Source: Ruegeria sp. AD91A (GTDB lineage: Bacteria > Pseudomonadota > Alphaproteobacteria > Rhodobacterales > Rhodobacteraceae). Taken from it: a stretch of 64,000 nt of DNA. The translations under genes and the position numbers were made by a program. Below, one piece after another: positions 33,470 to 43,467 of the stretch. Positions within the stretch are counted from its first letter, which is position 1. The number at the start of each line of letters is the position of its first letter. Where the stretch lies: NCBI RefSeq assembly GCF_003443535.1, contig NZ_CP031946.1, forward strand, positions 3,103,001 through 3,167,000. The letters are read 5' to 3'. The notes beneath the pieces are model-generated. The model did no database searches. It had not been told where the DNA came from and was given only the letters and a program-made list of their open reading frames with translations.

Positions 33470-34754
33470 TGTCAGCTCCGATGGTTTGCGGGGCACCATT
33501 GATTTGAGCAACGACATGCATCGCGCTGGCTATCCCGTCTTCGTGAAATCCGTGCCGGTTGTAAGCCCCGGCAAACCAGGTTCGATTCTGTCCCTGCATC
33601 TCGCGGATTTGCCCTTGCGCCTTCAGGGCGGCCTTGTCGAATACCGGATGGGCAAATTCGACCTGATCATAGATTTTATCCGCGGGAATTTCTGTTGAGG
33701 CGTTCAGCGTTACAAACAGCGGGTCACCGTCCGGAATGTTCTGAAGCCGGTTCATCCAGTAGGTCACGCCCACATCTCCGGCTTGCGAGCGATAGGACCA
33801 GCTTGACCAGCACGCGCGCCGCTTTGGCATCTGACCTGGGTCACAATGCAGTATGGCCGTATTGGGCTGGTAGCGGATCGCGCCCAATGCAGCGGCTTCC
33901 GCGGGGGTCGCGCCCTCACCCAAAATGGCAAGCGATTGATCCGAATGGGTGGCCAGGATGATTTCATCGAACTGATCCACGGCGCCCTGGCTGTGGATGG
34001 TGACGCCCATCTCGTCACGGGATACATTCTGAACAGGGCTGGCCAGACGTATTTCTGCCCCCCGCGCACGAAGGGCTGCGTCGATCCGGCGGACATACTC
34101 TATGCTGCCGCCTTTGACGGTGTACCATTGATGCTGGTTTGCACGACCACTTGCCAGCAAAGCGTGATTGCGGAAGAACTGCACCAAAGAACGTGCGGGG
34201 AACTGATCCACGAACTCGACCGGCGTAGACCAGATGGCACCGCACATCGGCATCAGATAGTTGTGCCGGAACCAATGACCCAGCCGCAGTTGGTCCACCA
34301 ACTCACCAATCGTGGTGTCGTCGTCCTTGGCTGCTTCGGGTGCTTCTTTGCCAAACCGCAGGATATCGGCGATCATTCTATAGTAGGCAGGGCGCGCCAG
34401 ATTGCGCTTTTGAGCGGTCAGAGTGCGCAGGTTGTTCAACCCGTATTCAATGCGCCCATTGTCGATGCTCGCGCCAAAGCTCATCTCACTTTCGATCACA
34501 GGTACGCCCAGCTCATCAAACAACCGGGTCAGGTAGGGATAGGTCGCATAGTTGAAGACGATGAAACCCGTATCGACCGGTTGGTCCCCGTTCTTCCCAG
34601 CCATCACCGTGCGGGCATGGCCACCAAGTCGCGGTTCTGCCTCATAGACCGTTACGTCGTTGTTTTCTGACAGATAGTAAGCGGCGGAAAGACCCGAAAT
34701 GCCTGCACCTACAATCGCGATTTTCTTCCGTACACCCCGGGTTTCGTCGAACAT
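33423..34754 (-). CDS. NAD(P)/FAD-dependent oxidoreductase (COG2907-type flavin amine oxidase)
   Basis: The 443-residue protein has a dinucleotide-binding motif I-A-I-V-G-A-G-I-S-G-L-S-A-A-Y-Y-L near residue 12 and a flavin loop E-A-E-P-R-L-G-G-H-A-R-T near 38, then D-T-G-F-I-V-F-N and a C-terminal W-F-A-G-A-Y-N-R-H-G-F-H-E-D-G-I-A-S-A. This is the COG2907 group usually followed by DUF1365 and a cyclopropane-fatty-acid-type methyltransferase, and part of the sigmaE regulon in R. sphaeroides. GAGG precedes the ATG at 34754, and a well-formed sigmaE-type promoter ends 29 bases before it. The substrate is probably a membrane acyl chain. Confidence 0.9.
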   Translation of the reverse strand: MFDETRGVRKKIAIVGAGISGLSAAYYLSENNDVTVYEAEPRLGGHARTVMAGKNGDQPVDTGFIVFNYATYPYLTRLFDELGVPVIESEMSFGASIDNGRIEYGLNNLRTLTAQKRNLARPAYYRMIADILRFGKEAPEAAKDDDTTIGELVDQLRLGHWFRHNYLMPMCGAIWSTPVEFVDQFPARSLVQFFRNHALLASGRANQHQWYTVKGGSIEYVRRIDAALRARGAEIRLASPVQNVSRDEMGVTIHSQGAVDQFDEIILATHSDQSLAILGEGATPAEAAALGAIRYQPNTAILHCDPGQMPKRRACWSSWSYRSQAGDVGVTYWMNRLQNIPDGDPLFVTLNASTEIPADKIYDQVEFAHPVFDKAALKAQGQIREMQGQNRTWFAGAYNRHGFHEDGIASAMHVVAQINGAPQTIGADNGIPGKDPAISVAAE

Positions 34755-34783
34755 TCCAGCCTCTTTATGTGACGTTTTACAAG

Positions 34784-34813
34784 AAGATACGCAGGGTAGG
34801 CGCGAGTGGATCA
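34784..34813 (-). promoter_or_regulatory. Candidate RpoE/ChrR (sigmaE) promoter of the flavin oxidoreductase operon
   Basis: Minus strand TGATCC (34813-34808), 18 bases, TATCTT (34789-34784), 29 bases before the ATG at 34754. Confidence 0.68.
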
Positions 34814-34889
34814 ATTCGATTGGAAATTTTTAGCAGATGCACTACTTCGTGACTTCTGGTTTGAGATTCCGCGAATTGCGCCACCGTTT

Positions 34890-34919
34890 TGATCCAACGC
34901 GGATGCGAAGCCGTATTAT
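34890..34919 (+). promoter_or_regulatory. Candidate RpoE/ChrR (sigmaE) promoter of the divergent SDR gene
   Basis: Plus strand TGATCC (34890-34895), 18 bases, TATTAT (34914-34919), 28 bases before the ATG at 34948. It faces away from the matching promoter at 34784-34813. Confidence 0.68.
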
Positions 34920-34947
34920 TGTGACACACAAGTGAAACGGCCCACAC

Positions 34948-35673
34948 ATGAGCAGATTTGACGGGAAAACCATTTGGATCATCGGCGCAAGCGAAGGTTT
35001 GGGCCGCGCTTTGGCGCAGGCGCTCAGCCGAAAAGGTGCGTCCCTGATCCTGTCGGCGCGCAATTTGGAGCGGTTGTCCGAGATGTGTTCAGAATTGCCG
35101 GATGCGCGCGCGATTCGGTGCGATGTGACCGATTTAGACTCTGTTCGCTCTGCTGTTGCTGAGGTGGGGCATGTCGATGGGCTGGTCTATAATGCCGGTG
35201 CGTATGATCCCATGCGTTCGGCCGAATGGGACACCGAGGCGTCCCTCAGGATGAGCGATGTGAACTATCTGGGTGCGCTGCGGGTTCTGGGTGAAACTGT
35301 TCCGGGTTTTGTCCGGGCGGGCCAGGGAGAGGTTACTCTGATCGGATCTCTGGCCGGGTATCACGGGTTGCCTGCAGCCATCGGGTACGGAGCCAGCAAG
35401 GCCGCGCTGATTTCGCTGGCCGAGACGATGCGGCATGATTTGGCGGGTACTGGCGTGACAGTGCGTATCGTCAATCCCGGCTTCATCAAGACCCGATTGA
35501 CCGAAAAGAACAGCTTCAAGATGCCGATGTTGATGACGCCCGAGGATGCGGCGGATCGCGTGGTCAAGGCGATGTCTCACCGCCGTTTCCGTACGGATTT
35601 TCCGGCACCGTTTTCCTGGTTCATTCGTCTGATTGACTACCTGCCGGACCTGCTGGTTTATCGCGGAAAATAG
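34948..35673 (+). CDS. Short-chain dehydrogenase/reductase in the stress cluster
   Basis: The 241-residue SDR has G-A-S-E-G-L-G at residues 13-19 (NAD(P) site), S-A-R-N with Arg at the end of beta 2, which suggests NADPH, N-A-G near 86, and a catalytic S in L-I-G-S-L-A with Y-G-A-S-K near residue 150. It is divergent from the flavin oxidoreductase operon and has its own sigmaE-type promoter. In R. sphaeroides an SDR gene also belongs to the matching singlet-oxygen cluster. Its stop lies four bases from the stop of imuB. Substrate unknown; a carbonyl product of lipid oxidation would fit. Confidence 0.9.
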   Translation: MSRFDGKTIWIIGASEGLGRALAQALSRKGASLILSARNLERLSEMCSELPDARAIRCDVTDLDSVRSAVAEVGHVDGLVYNAGAYDPMRSAEWDTEASLRMSDVNYLGALRVLGETVPGFVRAGQGEVTLIGSLAGYHGLPAAIGYGASKAALISLAETMRHDLAGTGVTVRIVNPGFIKTRLTEKNSFKMPMLMTPEDAADRVVKAMSHRRFRTDFPAPFSWFIRLIDYLPDLLVYRGK

Positions 35674-35676
35674 ACT

Positions 35677-37329
35677 CTAACAGAACTGTCCCTGACAGAA
35701 CCAGCCTGCGGACATCGTGCCTCCGTGCCCGTAGAACAACCATAGTCGTTCCCCCTGTTCTGTCACCACCACCCAGTAATCGCGCACCCCGCTGCGCCAG
35801 TTGGGGTCATCCAGCCACCATTCCGGCGCGATACGTTCCGGGCCTGTGGCCTGCGCCAGTTGCCAGTCGCGCCCGCGCCAGCGAAAGGTGCAGGGCACAT
35901 TCGGGGTTTCCGGCGCCATCACGGGTTCGGGCTGCCACATCTGCAAAGGCCGGGGGCGCGGTGGGGCAGGCCAGTCGCGCGCGGGTTCCGACCATGCGGC
36001 TGCCAGCGTTTGCGCCGTTTTCTCGGGGATATGAGAGGCCGCCGGGTGCCGCCGCGTGATTGCATCCAGCCCCACCCGTGCGCCCAGCTTGCCGATCAGA
36101 TCATCCACCGCTGTATTGCCCTCAAGCCGGTTACGGGCCACACGGCGCGCTTCGGCATGACCGGCGATGGTGCGGGCATGGATGGGTTCCGTCTGGATCG
36201 CCTCAAGCCGCAGCATGTCGATGCCATAGCCTGCGTCGATCTTGTCAATTTTCATCTCTAATAAAGGGCAAATGCGATTTTTGTCATAGGTCGGACGTGC
36301 CAGGCCGATCTCGATAACCTCAGCGGCCTGATCGGCCCGGTGGGCTTCCAGACGCAGCGTGCGGACCCCGCGCCCCTTCTCTTCCAGCTTGGTGCAGAGC
36401 GTTGGCAGAATCCGATCGACGGCAGCCATCACGTCTTCGACCAAGCCAATCGGGTTGGGCAGAGTCATCCGCACCGCAAAGTGATGTGGCGGACGGGCGG
36501 GCGAGACCGGCTCGGGTGCGCTGCCCACCGCTTGATCCAGGCGCAGCACCAGCCCGCGGCCGAACCGCCGTGCCAAACTGGCACGCGGCTGTCCCAGCAA
36601 GTCTCCGATCCGGCGCAGGCCCAGACGATTCAGTTGCGCCACAACCTGATCTTCAAGCCGCAGCGCCGCAATGGGCAGAGGGCTGAGCGCGCCATAGGCC
36701 TGTCCCGGCGCGGCAATCCGCGCGCCACCGCCCAGCGCCATCGCCTGTGGCGCGGCCCCGCCCTTGGTCCAGTGCCGCCGCTTGCTTGCCCGGGCGCGGG
36801 TGGCGCGAGCCTCTTGGGCAATGGCATCACCGTTGCGATCGGATGTGGCCTCTTGCCCGGCATAGCGGGCCAGCGCCCAGGCCGCGCCCAGCGTGTCGGC
36901 GATGCCCATCTGCACGCTCAGGCCCATGTCGGCGCAGTCGGTTTCAAGCACGACCAGCAAGGCCTCTTCACCGCCGAACAGATGGGCGCAACCCGACAGG
37001 TCAACGATCAACCCGTCCGGAGCCTCTTCGGCCACCCACGGGCTGAACTTGCCCGCCCAGCGGCGCAGCGCGGTCAGAAACGCGGCCTCGGTCGGGGCGT
37101 TGCGGGGGCGGGTGATCAGGCTGGCGCACATGGCATGGGCATCGCGTACCGGCTGGCCCACGCGCAGACCAGCGGCCTGTGCCTCGGTGTTTAGCGAGGT
37201 GATGACCTGCATGTTCGACTGTTCGGTCACAACGGCCAAAGGTCCGCCATGCAGGCCCCGCGCAGCGCGGATCAGCCGTTCGGCCCCCAGACGGGGGAAC
37301 CACAGCGAGAGTATTCGGCGTTTGGGCAT
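35677..37329 (-). CDS. imuB: ImuB, Y-family DNA polymerase-like mutagenesis protein
   Basis: The 550-residue protein begins MPKRRILSLWFPRLGAERLI, the ImuB start in which the metal-binding aspartate of true Y-family polymerases is missing, so it is expected to be a catalytically dead adaptor. Later G-L-R-R-I-G-D-L-L-G-Q-P-R-A-S-L-A-R-R-F-G is the helix-hairpin-helix region, and the C terminus (W-W-L-D-D-P...Y-W-V-V-V-T-E-Q-G-E-R-L-W-L-F-Y) is the ImuB tail. It recruits DnaE2 for error-prone bypass of DNA damage. A LexA box sits 18 bases upstream. No imuA is adjacent; dnaE2 is 3.2 kb away. Confidence 0.95.
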   Translation of the reverse strand: MPKRRILSLWFPRLGAERLIRAARGLHGGPLAVVTEQSNMQVITSLNTEAQAAGLRVGQPVRDAHAMCASLITRPRNAPTEAAFLTALRRWAGKFSPWVAEEAPDGLIVDLSGCAHLFGGEEALLVVLETDCADMGLSVQMGIADTLGAAWALARYAGQEATSDRNGDAIAQEARATRARASKRRHWTKGGAAPQAMALGGGARIAAPGQAYGALSPLPIAALRLEDQVVAQLNRLGLRRIGDLLGQPRASLARRFGRGLVLRLDQAVGSAPEPVSPARPPHHFAVRMTLPNPIGLVEDVMAAVDRILPTLCTKLEEKGRGVRTLRLEAHRADQAAEVIEIGLARPTYDKNRICPLLEMKIDKIDAGYGIDMLRLEAIQTEPIHARTIAGHAEARRVARNRLEGNTAVDDLIGKLGARVGLDAITRRHPAASHIPEKTAQTLAAAWSEPARDWPAPPRPRPLQMWQPEPVMAPETPNVPCTFRWRGRDWQLAQATGPERIAPEWWLDDPNWRSGVRDYWVVVTEQGERLWLFYGHGGTMSAGWFCQGQFC

Positions 37330-37346
37330 CGGGCAGACATCAAAAT

Positions 37347-37361
37347 GTTCTCATTTTGTTC
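37347..37361. promoter_or_regulatory. LexA (SOS) box upstream of imuB
   Basis: GTTC-TCATTTT-GTTC, a perfect match to the alphaproteobacterial LexA direct repeat GTTC-N7-GTTC, 18 bases before the imuB ATG. A further degenerate repeat unit follows to the right. Confidence 0.85.
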
Positions 37362-37391
37362 TTATTCGAGAATCACCTGCCGAGTCCACGC

Positions 37392-37679
37392 TTACCCACA
37401 GGTCAGACGCTGAATAACACCGGCGCCGTCCACATAGACGTTCAGCCTGTCGATACGGTAATCCTGTGTGGCGATGCCATCCGGACCCAAGACACGAGAC
37501 CGTTCGGGAAGATCGGCCTGAATCGCTGAAACGGGCTGGCCGACGGATTCGGCAAACGGCTCGCCCTTGCAAAATGCCAGATCAACAGGTGCGTCTTCTG
37601 AGGTGGCGGCAACTTCCTGCGGAATGCTTGTGTCTGCGCAGGCCGCCAGAAGGATCAAGATGGGGATAAAACGGTGCAT
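37392..37679 (-). CDS. I78-type peptidase-inhibitor-like lipoprotein
   Basis: The 95-residue protein has a short lipoprotein signal (FIPILILLAAC, Cys14). The mature part matches the Inhibitor_I78 fold: a Cys (C-K-G-E-P-F-A-E-S-V-G-Q-P-V), R-V-L-G-P-D-G-I-A-T-Q-D-Y-R-I-D-R-L-N-V-Y-V-D and a terminal R-L-T-C-G, the two cysteines forming the family disulfide. Family members inhibit serine proteases or are simply small envelope proteins. It is upstream of imuB on the same strand, 30 bases from the LexA box, but is unlikely to be part of the SOS unit. Confidence 0.8.
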   Translation of the reverse strand: MHRFIPILILLAACADTSIPQEVAATSEDAPVDLAFCKGEPFAESVGQPVSAIQADLPERSRVLGPDGIATQDYRIDRLNVYVDGAGVIQRLTCG

Positions 37680-37809
37680 TGGCGTTCCTCATTCTGGCAA
37701 TGTCGTTTCTGCAATATCAAATAATTAGCCAACCTGCCAAGAAAGCACAGTTGAAAACACCCTGTATTTGACGCAGGGTCGGGGCAAAAGTGACAGGGAG
37801 AAAAGTACC

Positions 37810-38922
<1,113 letters not shown>

Positions 38923-38947
38923 GACTCTATTCAGAGGTTTTTCGACA

Positions 38948-38976
38948 ACGGCGCGCTGAGTGGTGCGCCGTTTTTT
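38948..38976 (+). terminator. Rho-independent terminator after the formaldehyde dehydrogenase gene
   Basis: ACGGCGC-(10 bases)-GCGCCGT followed by TTTTT, 26 bases after the stop codon. Confidence 0.85.
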
Positions 38977-38980
38977 GGAA

Positions 38981-39919
38981 CTACTTTCCGGGCCTTGTGG
39001 CCCCGGTATCCGACCGCGGTGATCGCACGCGCAGAACAGGGGTGTTGACTGAGGTGGTGTTGGCCCGGCTTTCTCGCCACACAACATAGATGCCTGACGC
39101 AATGATAACACTGGCGCCGACAGCAACCCAGATGTCAGGGCGTTCACCAAAGAAGATCATGCCAAACAGCGTCGCCCAAATGATCTGGCTGTACTGGCTG
39201 GGGGCGACAACACCGGCAGGTGCAGCGCGATAGGCCAGAATGATCAGGTGCTGGGCGATCACCGAGAACACCCCAACCAGCGCCATCATCGCCAGATGCA
39301 GCAGGGATGGCGGCTGATATACAGCGGGTTGGGCAACGCTCATCACAGCAATAGCCAGCAGCATCGGGTACAGGATCAGAACGGCCGAGCGTTCCTCATT
39401 TCCGATCTTGCGCACAAGCACCGAAGCAAAGGCGCTGCAAAAAGCAGCTGTCAGGGCGGCGAGGTGGCCAAGGGTGATGTCGGTCGTACCGGGGCGCAGA
39501 ACGATCAGGACGCCGATCAGGCCGACGCCAACCGCGGCCCAACGCTGGGCGCGGACCACCTCACCCAGTATCGGGATCGACAAAACGGTGACGATCAGCG
39601 GGAAAGAAAACAGCAACGAATAGACTTCGGCCAGTGGCAGGACGGAAAAGGAATAAAACGCGCAGGACATTGCCGTGACCATCAGGCCTGACCGTAATAG
39701 AACCAGCCATGGGTGGCGGGGTCGAAAGTTTCCGGTCGTTCGGTCGGTCAGGATCGTGACGGCCATTGGGACAAAGGAAAACAGTGTGGCGAAAAAGATG
39801 ATCTGCAGCACTGAATAGATACCACCCAGCACTTTGATCAGCGCATCGTGACTTGCAAAGACCGCAAAGCCAAGAAATGCATAGCCAAGCCCCCGCAGGG
39901 TGGTGTTCTGAGCGCTCAT
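38981..39919 (-). CDS. EamA/DMT-family transporter
   Basis: The 312-residue protein from the ATG at 39919 (MSAQNTTLRGLGYAFLGF) has about ten helices in two EamA repeats (Y-S-F-S-V-L-P-L-A-E-V-Y-S-L-L-F-S-F-P and A-P-S-Q-Y-S-Q-I-I-W-A-T-L-F-G). It ends in a charged 30-residue tail. Inner-membrane exporter of unknown metabolite. The longer ORF to 40009 adds a non-membrane leader and was not used. Its stop is close to the terminator of the convergent dehydrogenase. Confidence 0.88.
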   Translation of the reverse strand: MSAQNTTLRGLGYAFLGFAVFASHDALIKVLGGIYSVLQIIFFATLFSFVPMAVTILTDRTTGNFRPRHPWLVLLRSGLMVTAMSCAFYSFSVLPLAEVYSLLFSFPLIVTVLSIPILGEVVRAQRWAAVGVGLIGVLIVLRPGTTDITLGHLAALTAAFCSAFASVLVRKIGNEERSAVLILYPMLLAIAVMSVAQPAVYQPPSLLHLAMMALVGVFSVIAQHLIILAYRAAPAGVVAPSQYSQIIWATLFGMIFFGERPDIWVAVGASVIIASGIYVVWRESRANTTSVNTPVLRVRSPRSDTGATRPGK

Positions 39920-40071
39920 CGGTCTGGCCTCGGTCAATGTTGGTGTGGTGGCGATATGCCTTAGCAGCGCGGGCGGAGTTCCCGGCTGTCTTCCTTTCTG
40001 CTTACCCACATTTTGAGAGCGCGAACAGCCCCAATTTTATCGCTAACATATCAAAGCCGCCATGATTGAGA

Positions 40072-40485
40072 TCATCGAAGGATGGGCGGCGCGTCCTTGG
40101 GCTGGTGGGCTGATTGCACCCCGGCCTTCATCCCAACACCGATGCGGCGCGCCAGAGCGACCCATGGTGTGGCGGTTTCAGTAGGCAGGGTCTGGGTGGC
40201 GACCTGTTCGAACAGGTCCAGCCAATGGGCGAAAAATTCGGGCTTCACATCTGGTCGTTCGATATGGACCCGCTGTGGATTGCCGTCATAGCTGCGTTCA
40301 AACAGGATGGCGTTGCGCCAGAAGGATGCGATCTTTTCCTCATGCGCGGACCAGTCGGTGACGTGGTTGGCGAATACGGGTCCAAGTACCGCGTCCTGCC
40401 GCACACGGGCGTAAAAGGCGCGAACCTGTGCGTTGATCTGCTCGGGCGTCGCGGGAAAGCGCGGTGGAAGGGTTGGTCTGGTCAT
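40072..40485 (-). CDS. Group III truncated hemoglobin
   Basis: The 137-residue protein has the trHb group III pattern: I-N-A-Q-V-R-A-F-Y-A-R-V-R-Q-D-A-V-L-G-P-V-F, W-S-A-H-E-E-K-I-A-S-F-W-R-N-A-I-L-F, Y-D-G-N-P with H-I-E-R-P (proximal His region) and F-A-H-W-L-D-L-F-E. It probably binds O2 or NO and guards against nitrosative stress. Its ATG at 40485 lies 47 bases after the dnaE2 stop; the much longer in-frame ORF through dnaE2 is a shadow. Co-transcription with dnaE2 is possible. Confidence 0.92.
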   Translation of the reverse strand: MTRPTLPPRFPATPEQINAQVRAFYARVRQDAVLGPVFANHVTDWSAHEEKIASFWRNAILFERSYDGNPQRVHIERPDVKPEFFAHWLDLFEQVATQTLPTETATPWVALARRIGVGMKAGVQSAHQPKDAPPILR

Positions 40486-40532
40486 GGTGGCCTGTTTTCG
40501 ACTCTGTTTTTGGCAGATAGGCGGTTCCGGCG

Positions 40533-43451
40533 TTATGTGACAGAGGTGGTATTGTCGCGCCCATCCGGTGTCAGCAGATGCCGCAGCAGGGCCACCGGAT
40601 GCGCGCGCAGGCTCAGGCGGGTGGCGACGTAATCCTCGACCACCTGCTCGCCCAGCGTCATTTGCGGCAGATAGGCTTCGGGCTCGTCCAGCGCCTCGCC
40701 CTCCAGATCCTGTGAGAACAGCGGCAGAGGCTTGGTAGTGGCAATCGCCTTGGCCTGCCACAAGGCCTCGCGCCGGGTCAGGCCGCAGGTGGAAAAGGCA
40801 TCGGCCTCGGCCAGCCGTTCGATCACGGACGGGCCCAGCCCGGCGCGGCGCCAGACATCCTCGACCTGGGTGTAGCCATTGCCGCGCGCGGCGGTCAGCC
40901 AGCTGGCGTCCTCTTCGCTGAGGCCCTTGATCTGGCGAAAGCCCAGCCGGAGGGCCAGCCCGCCGTGGCCGTCGGGCTCCATCACGTTGTCCCAGAAGCT
41001 GGCATTGATGCAGACCGGGCGCACCTGCACGCCATGCTCGCGCGCGTCGCGCACGATCTGGGCGGGGGCATAGAACCCCATCGGCTGCGAATTCAGCAGC
41101 GCGCAGGCGAAAATCCCCGGATGGTGGCACTTGATCCAGGCGCTGGCATAGACCAGCAGCGCAAAGCTGGCCGCGTGGCTTTCGGGGAAGCCGTAGGACC
41201 CGAACCCCTCGATCTGCGAGAAACAACGCTCGGCAAATTCGGCGTCATACCCGTTGCGTTTCATCCCACGCAGGAACAGCGCGCGGAATTCGCTGACATT
41301 GCCGTGTTTCTTGAAGGTTGCCAGCGAACGGCGCAGCCGGTCCGCCTGTTCCGGGGTGAAGCCTGCGCCAACGATGGCGATCTGCATGGCCTGTTCCTGA
41401 AACAGCGGCACGCCCAGCGTTTTGCCCAACACCTCGCCCAGTTCGTCCGAGGGGAAGCTGACCTCCTCCTCACCATTTCGCCGCCGAATATAGGGGTGGA
41501 CCATGTCGCCCTGGATGGGGCCGGGTCGGATGATGGCGACCTCAATCACCAGATCATAGAAATTGCGCGGCCGCATCCGGGGCAGAAAGTTCATCTGTGC
41601 ACGTGATTCCACCTGAAACACACCCACTGAGTCTGCCTTGCAGAGCATGTCATAAACTGCCGGGTCCTCGGGCGGCAGCGTGGCCAGCGTATAGCTGGTC
41701 TGGTGGTGCTGGCCAATCAGATCAAACGCCTTGCGGATGCATGTGAGCATTCCGAGGCTCAGGACATCGACCTTGAGGATGCCCAGCGAGTCGATGTCGT
41801 CTTTGTCCCAGCAGATGACCGTGCGTTCCTCCATCGTGGCGTTCTCGATGGGGACAAGTTCGTCCAGACGGCCCTCGGTGATGATAAACCCGCCCACATG
41901 CTGGGACAGGTGACGGGGAAACCCGTCGATTTCATAGACCAGCATTAGAGTCTGTTTCAGCCGCCGATCTTCGGGATCGAGGCCGATTTCACGCATGCGC
42001 TGGGCTTCAAGGCCTGCGGCGGAAAAGAACCCCCAGAGCTGCGAAGACAGGGCGGAAATCGTGTCTTCGGTCAGCCCCATGGCGCGGCCCACCTCGCGGA
42101 TGGCGCGCTTGCCGCGATAATGGATCACCGTGGCGCACAGTCCCGCACGGTGGCGGCCATAGCGTTCATAGATGTGCTGGATCACTTCTTCGCGGCGCTC
42201 ATGTTCGAAATCGACGTCGATGTCGGGTGGCTCGTCCCGCGCCTCGGAGACGAAGCGTTCGAACACCATGGTGCCCATCTCGGGGCTGACCTCGGTGATG
42301 CCAAGACAGAAACAGACGACAGAGTTGGCCGCTGAGCCGCGCCCCTGACACAGGATGCCGCGCGAGCGGGCGAAATGGACGATGTCGCGGACGGTCAGGA
42401 AATAGGGTTCGTATTTCAGCTTTCCGATCAGGGCGAGCTCATGCGCCAGCATCTTTTTTGCTTTCTCCGACGCGCCCGCCGGATAGCGCCATTTCAGCCC
42501 CTCATGCGCCAAACGATGCAGGCGTTGGGTCGGGGTTTCCTGTTCGCTGCCCTCGCTGGGGTACTCATAACGCAGCTCATCCAGCGAGAATGTGAGCTGT
42601 TCGCTGAGTTCATGCGCGCGGGCGACAGCCCCCTCATAGCCTTTGAAAATGCGCAGCATCTCGGCCTCGGACCGCAGGCGTTGCTCGCCATTGGCAAGCG
42701 CCTCGCGGCCCAGCTCATCGACCTTGCGGCGCAGGCGGATGGCGGTGAGCACATCACCCAGCTTGCGGCGCGTGCCGTGATGCATCATCGGTGCGGCGCT
42801 GGCGAGTGTGGGGAGGCTGAGTTGCTTTGATTCAGTCTCTAATAAAGAGAAATATATGCCATCTGCGCCGTCATACCGGGGGTGCATCAACAGATGTATC
42901 CGCCCGGCAAAGCGGCGCGTCAGCTGTTGCGCTTGTGTCCGCCATGTGCCCGCGCCGCCCGGAGACCGGGCCGTTTGTGGCCACAGCAGCAGGTGGAGAC
43001 CGTCGGAAAACTCCAGCAGGTCGGACAGGTGCAGGATGCAGTCGCCTTTTTCGGCGCGCAGACGGCCCTTGGACAGGATGCGGCACAGATTGGCCCAGCC
43101 CTGCCGGTTCAGGGGCAGGGCGGTAACCGTGGGTGCGTCGGTAAAGATCAGCCGTGCCGCCGGTATCAGGCGGGGCACCGCGTGGATCGGGTATGAGGGC
43201 GGTTTGGGGATGTGATCGGGGCAGGGTGGGCCTATGGAGGTGTTCTGCGCCTCCCACTCCAGCCGTTCGCGCACCTTGCGGGTGATCTCGCGCGCCTGCG
43301 TATGGGCGCGGACGATGCCTGCGACCGAGTTGTCATCAGCGATGGCGATGGCGGGCAGGCCCAGGGTGACGGCACGCTCCATATACTCCTCGGGGTGGGA
43401 CGCCCCGGTGAGGAAGGTGAAATTCGACGTGATCGACAGCTCGGCATACAT
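40533..43451 (-). CDS. dnaE2: Error-prone DNA polymerase III alpha-like DnaE2 (ImuC)
   Basis: The 972-residue protein starts MYAELSITSNFTFLTGASHP, the DnaE2 form of the PHP domain in which metal-binding histidines are largely replaced. The polymerase core carries C-Q-G-R-G-S-A-A-N-S, P-D-I-D-V-D-F-E-H-E-R-R-E-E-V, Q-V-E-S-R-A-Q-M-N and G-F-G-S-Y-G-F-P-E-S-H-A-A-S-F-A. It is shorter than DnaE (about 1150) because the C-terminal domains for beta-clamp and tau are reduced, as usual for DnaE2. It acts with ImuB in SOS-induced translesion synthesis. A LexA-like box lies 16 bases before the ATG. In most relatives imuA-imuB-dnaE2 are adjacent; here they are not. Confidence 0.97.
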   Translation of the reverse strand: MYAELSITSNFTFLTGASHPEEYMERAVTLGLPAIAIADDNSVAGIVRAHTQAREITRKVRERLEWEAQNTSIGPPCPDHIPKPPSYPIHAVPRLIPAARLIFTDAPTVTALPLNRQGWANLCRILSKGRLRAEKGDCILHLSDLLEFSDGLHLLLWPQTARSPGGAGTWRTQAQQLTRRFAGRIHLLMHPRYDGADGIYFSLLETESKQLSLPTLASAAPMMHHGTRRKLGDVLTAIRLRRKVDELGREALANGEQRLRSEAEMLRIFKGYEGAVARAHELSEQLTFSLDELRYEYPSEGSEQETPTQRLHRLAHEGLKWRYPAGASEKAKKMLAHELALIGKLKYEPYFLTVRDIVHFARSRGILCQGRGSAANSVVCFCLGITEVSPEMGTMVFERFVSEARDEPPDIDVDFEHERREEVIQHIYERYGRHRAGLCATVIHYRGKRAIREVGRAMGLTEDTISALSSQLWGFFSAAGLEAQRMREIGLDPEDRRLKQTLMLVYEIDGFPRHLSQHVGGFIITEGRLDELVPIENATMEERTVICWDKDDIDSLGILKVDVLSLGMLTCIRKAFDLIGQHHQTSYTLATLPPEDPAVYDMLCKADSVGVFQVESRAQMNFLPRMRPRNFYDLVIEVAIIRPGPIQGDMVHPYIRRRNGEEEVSFPSDELGEVLGKTLGVPLFQEQAMQIAIVGAGFTPEQADRLRRSLATFKKHGNVSEFRALFLRGMKRNGYDAEFAERCFSQIEGFGSYGFPESHAASFALLVYASAWIKCHHPGIFACALLNSQPMGFYAPAQIVRDAREHGVQVRPVCINASFWDNVMEPDGHGGLALRLGFRQIKGLSEEDASWLTAARGNGYTQVEDVWRRAGLGPSVIERLAEADAFSTCGLTRREALWQAKAIATTKPLPLFSQDLEGEALDEPEAYLPQMTLGEQVVEDYVATRLSLRAHPVALLRHLLTPDGRDNTTSVT

Positions 43452-43467
43452 GACGATTCCATATTAT

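Noticed and set aside
40486-41226. Long N-terminal extension of the globin ORF into dnaE2
   Set aside because: It lies entirely within dnaE2 in another frame and is Arg/Ala-rich junk; the globin starts at its own ATG at 40485.
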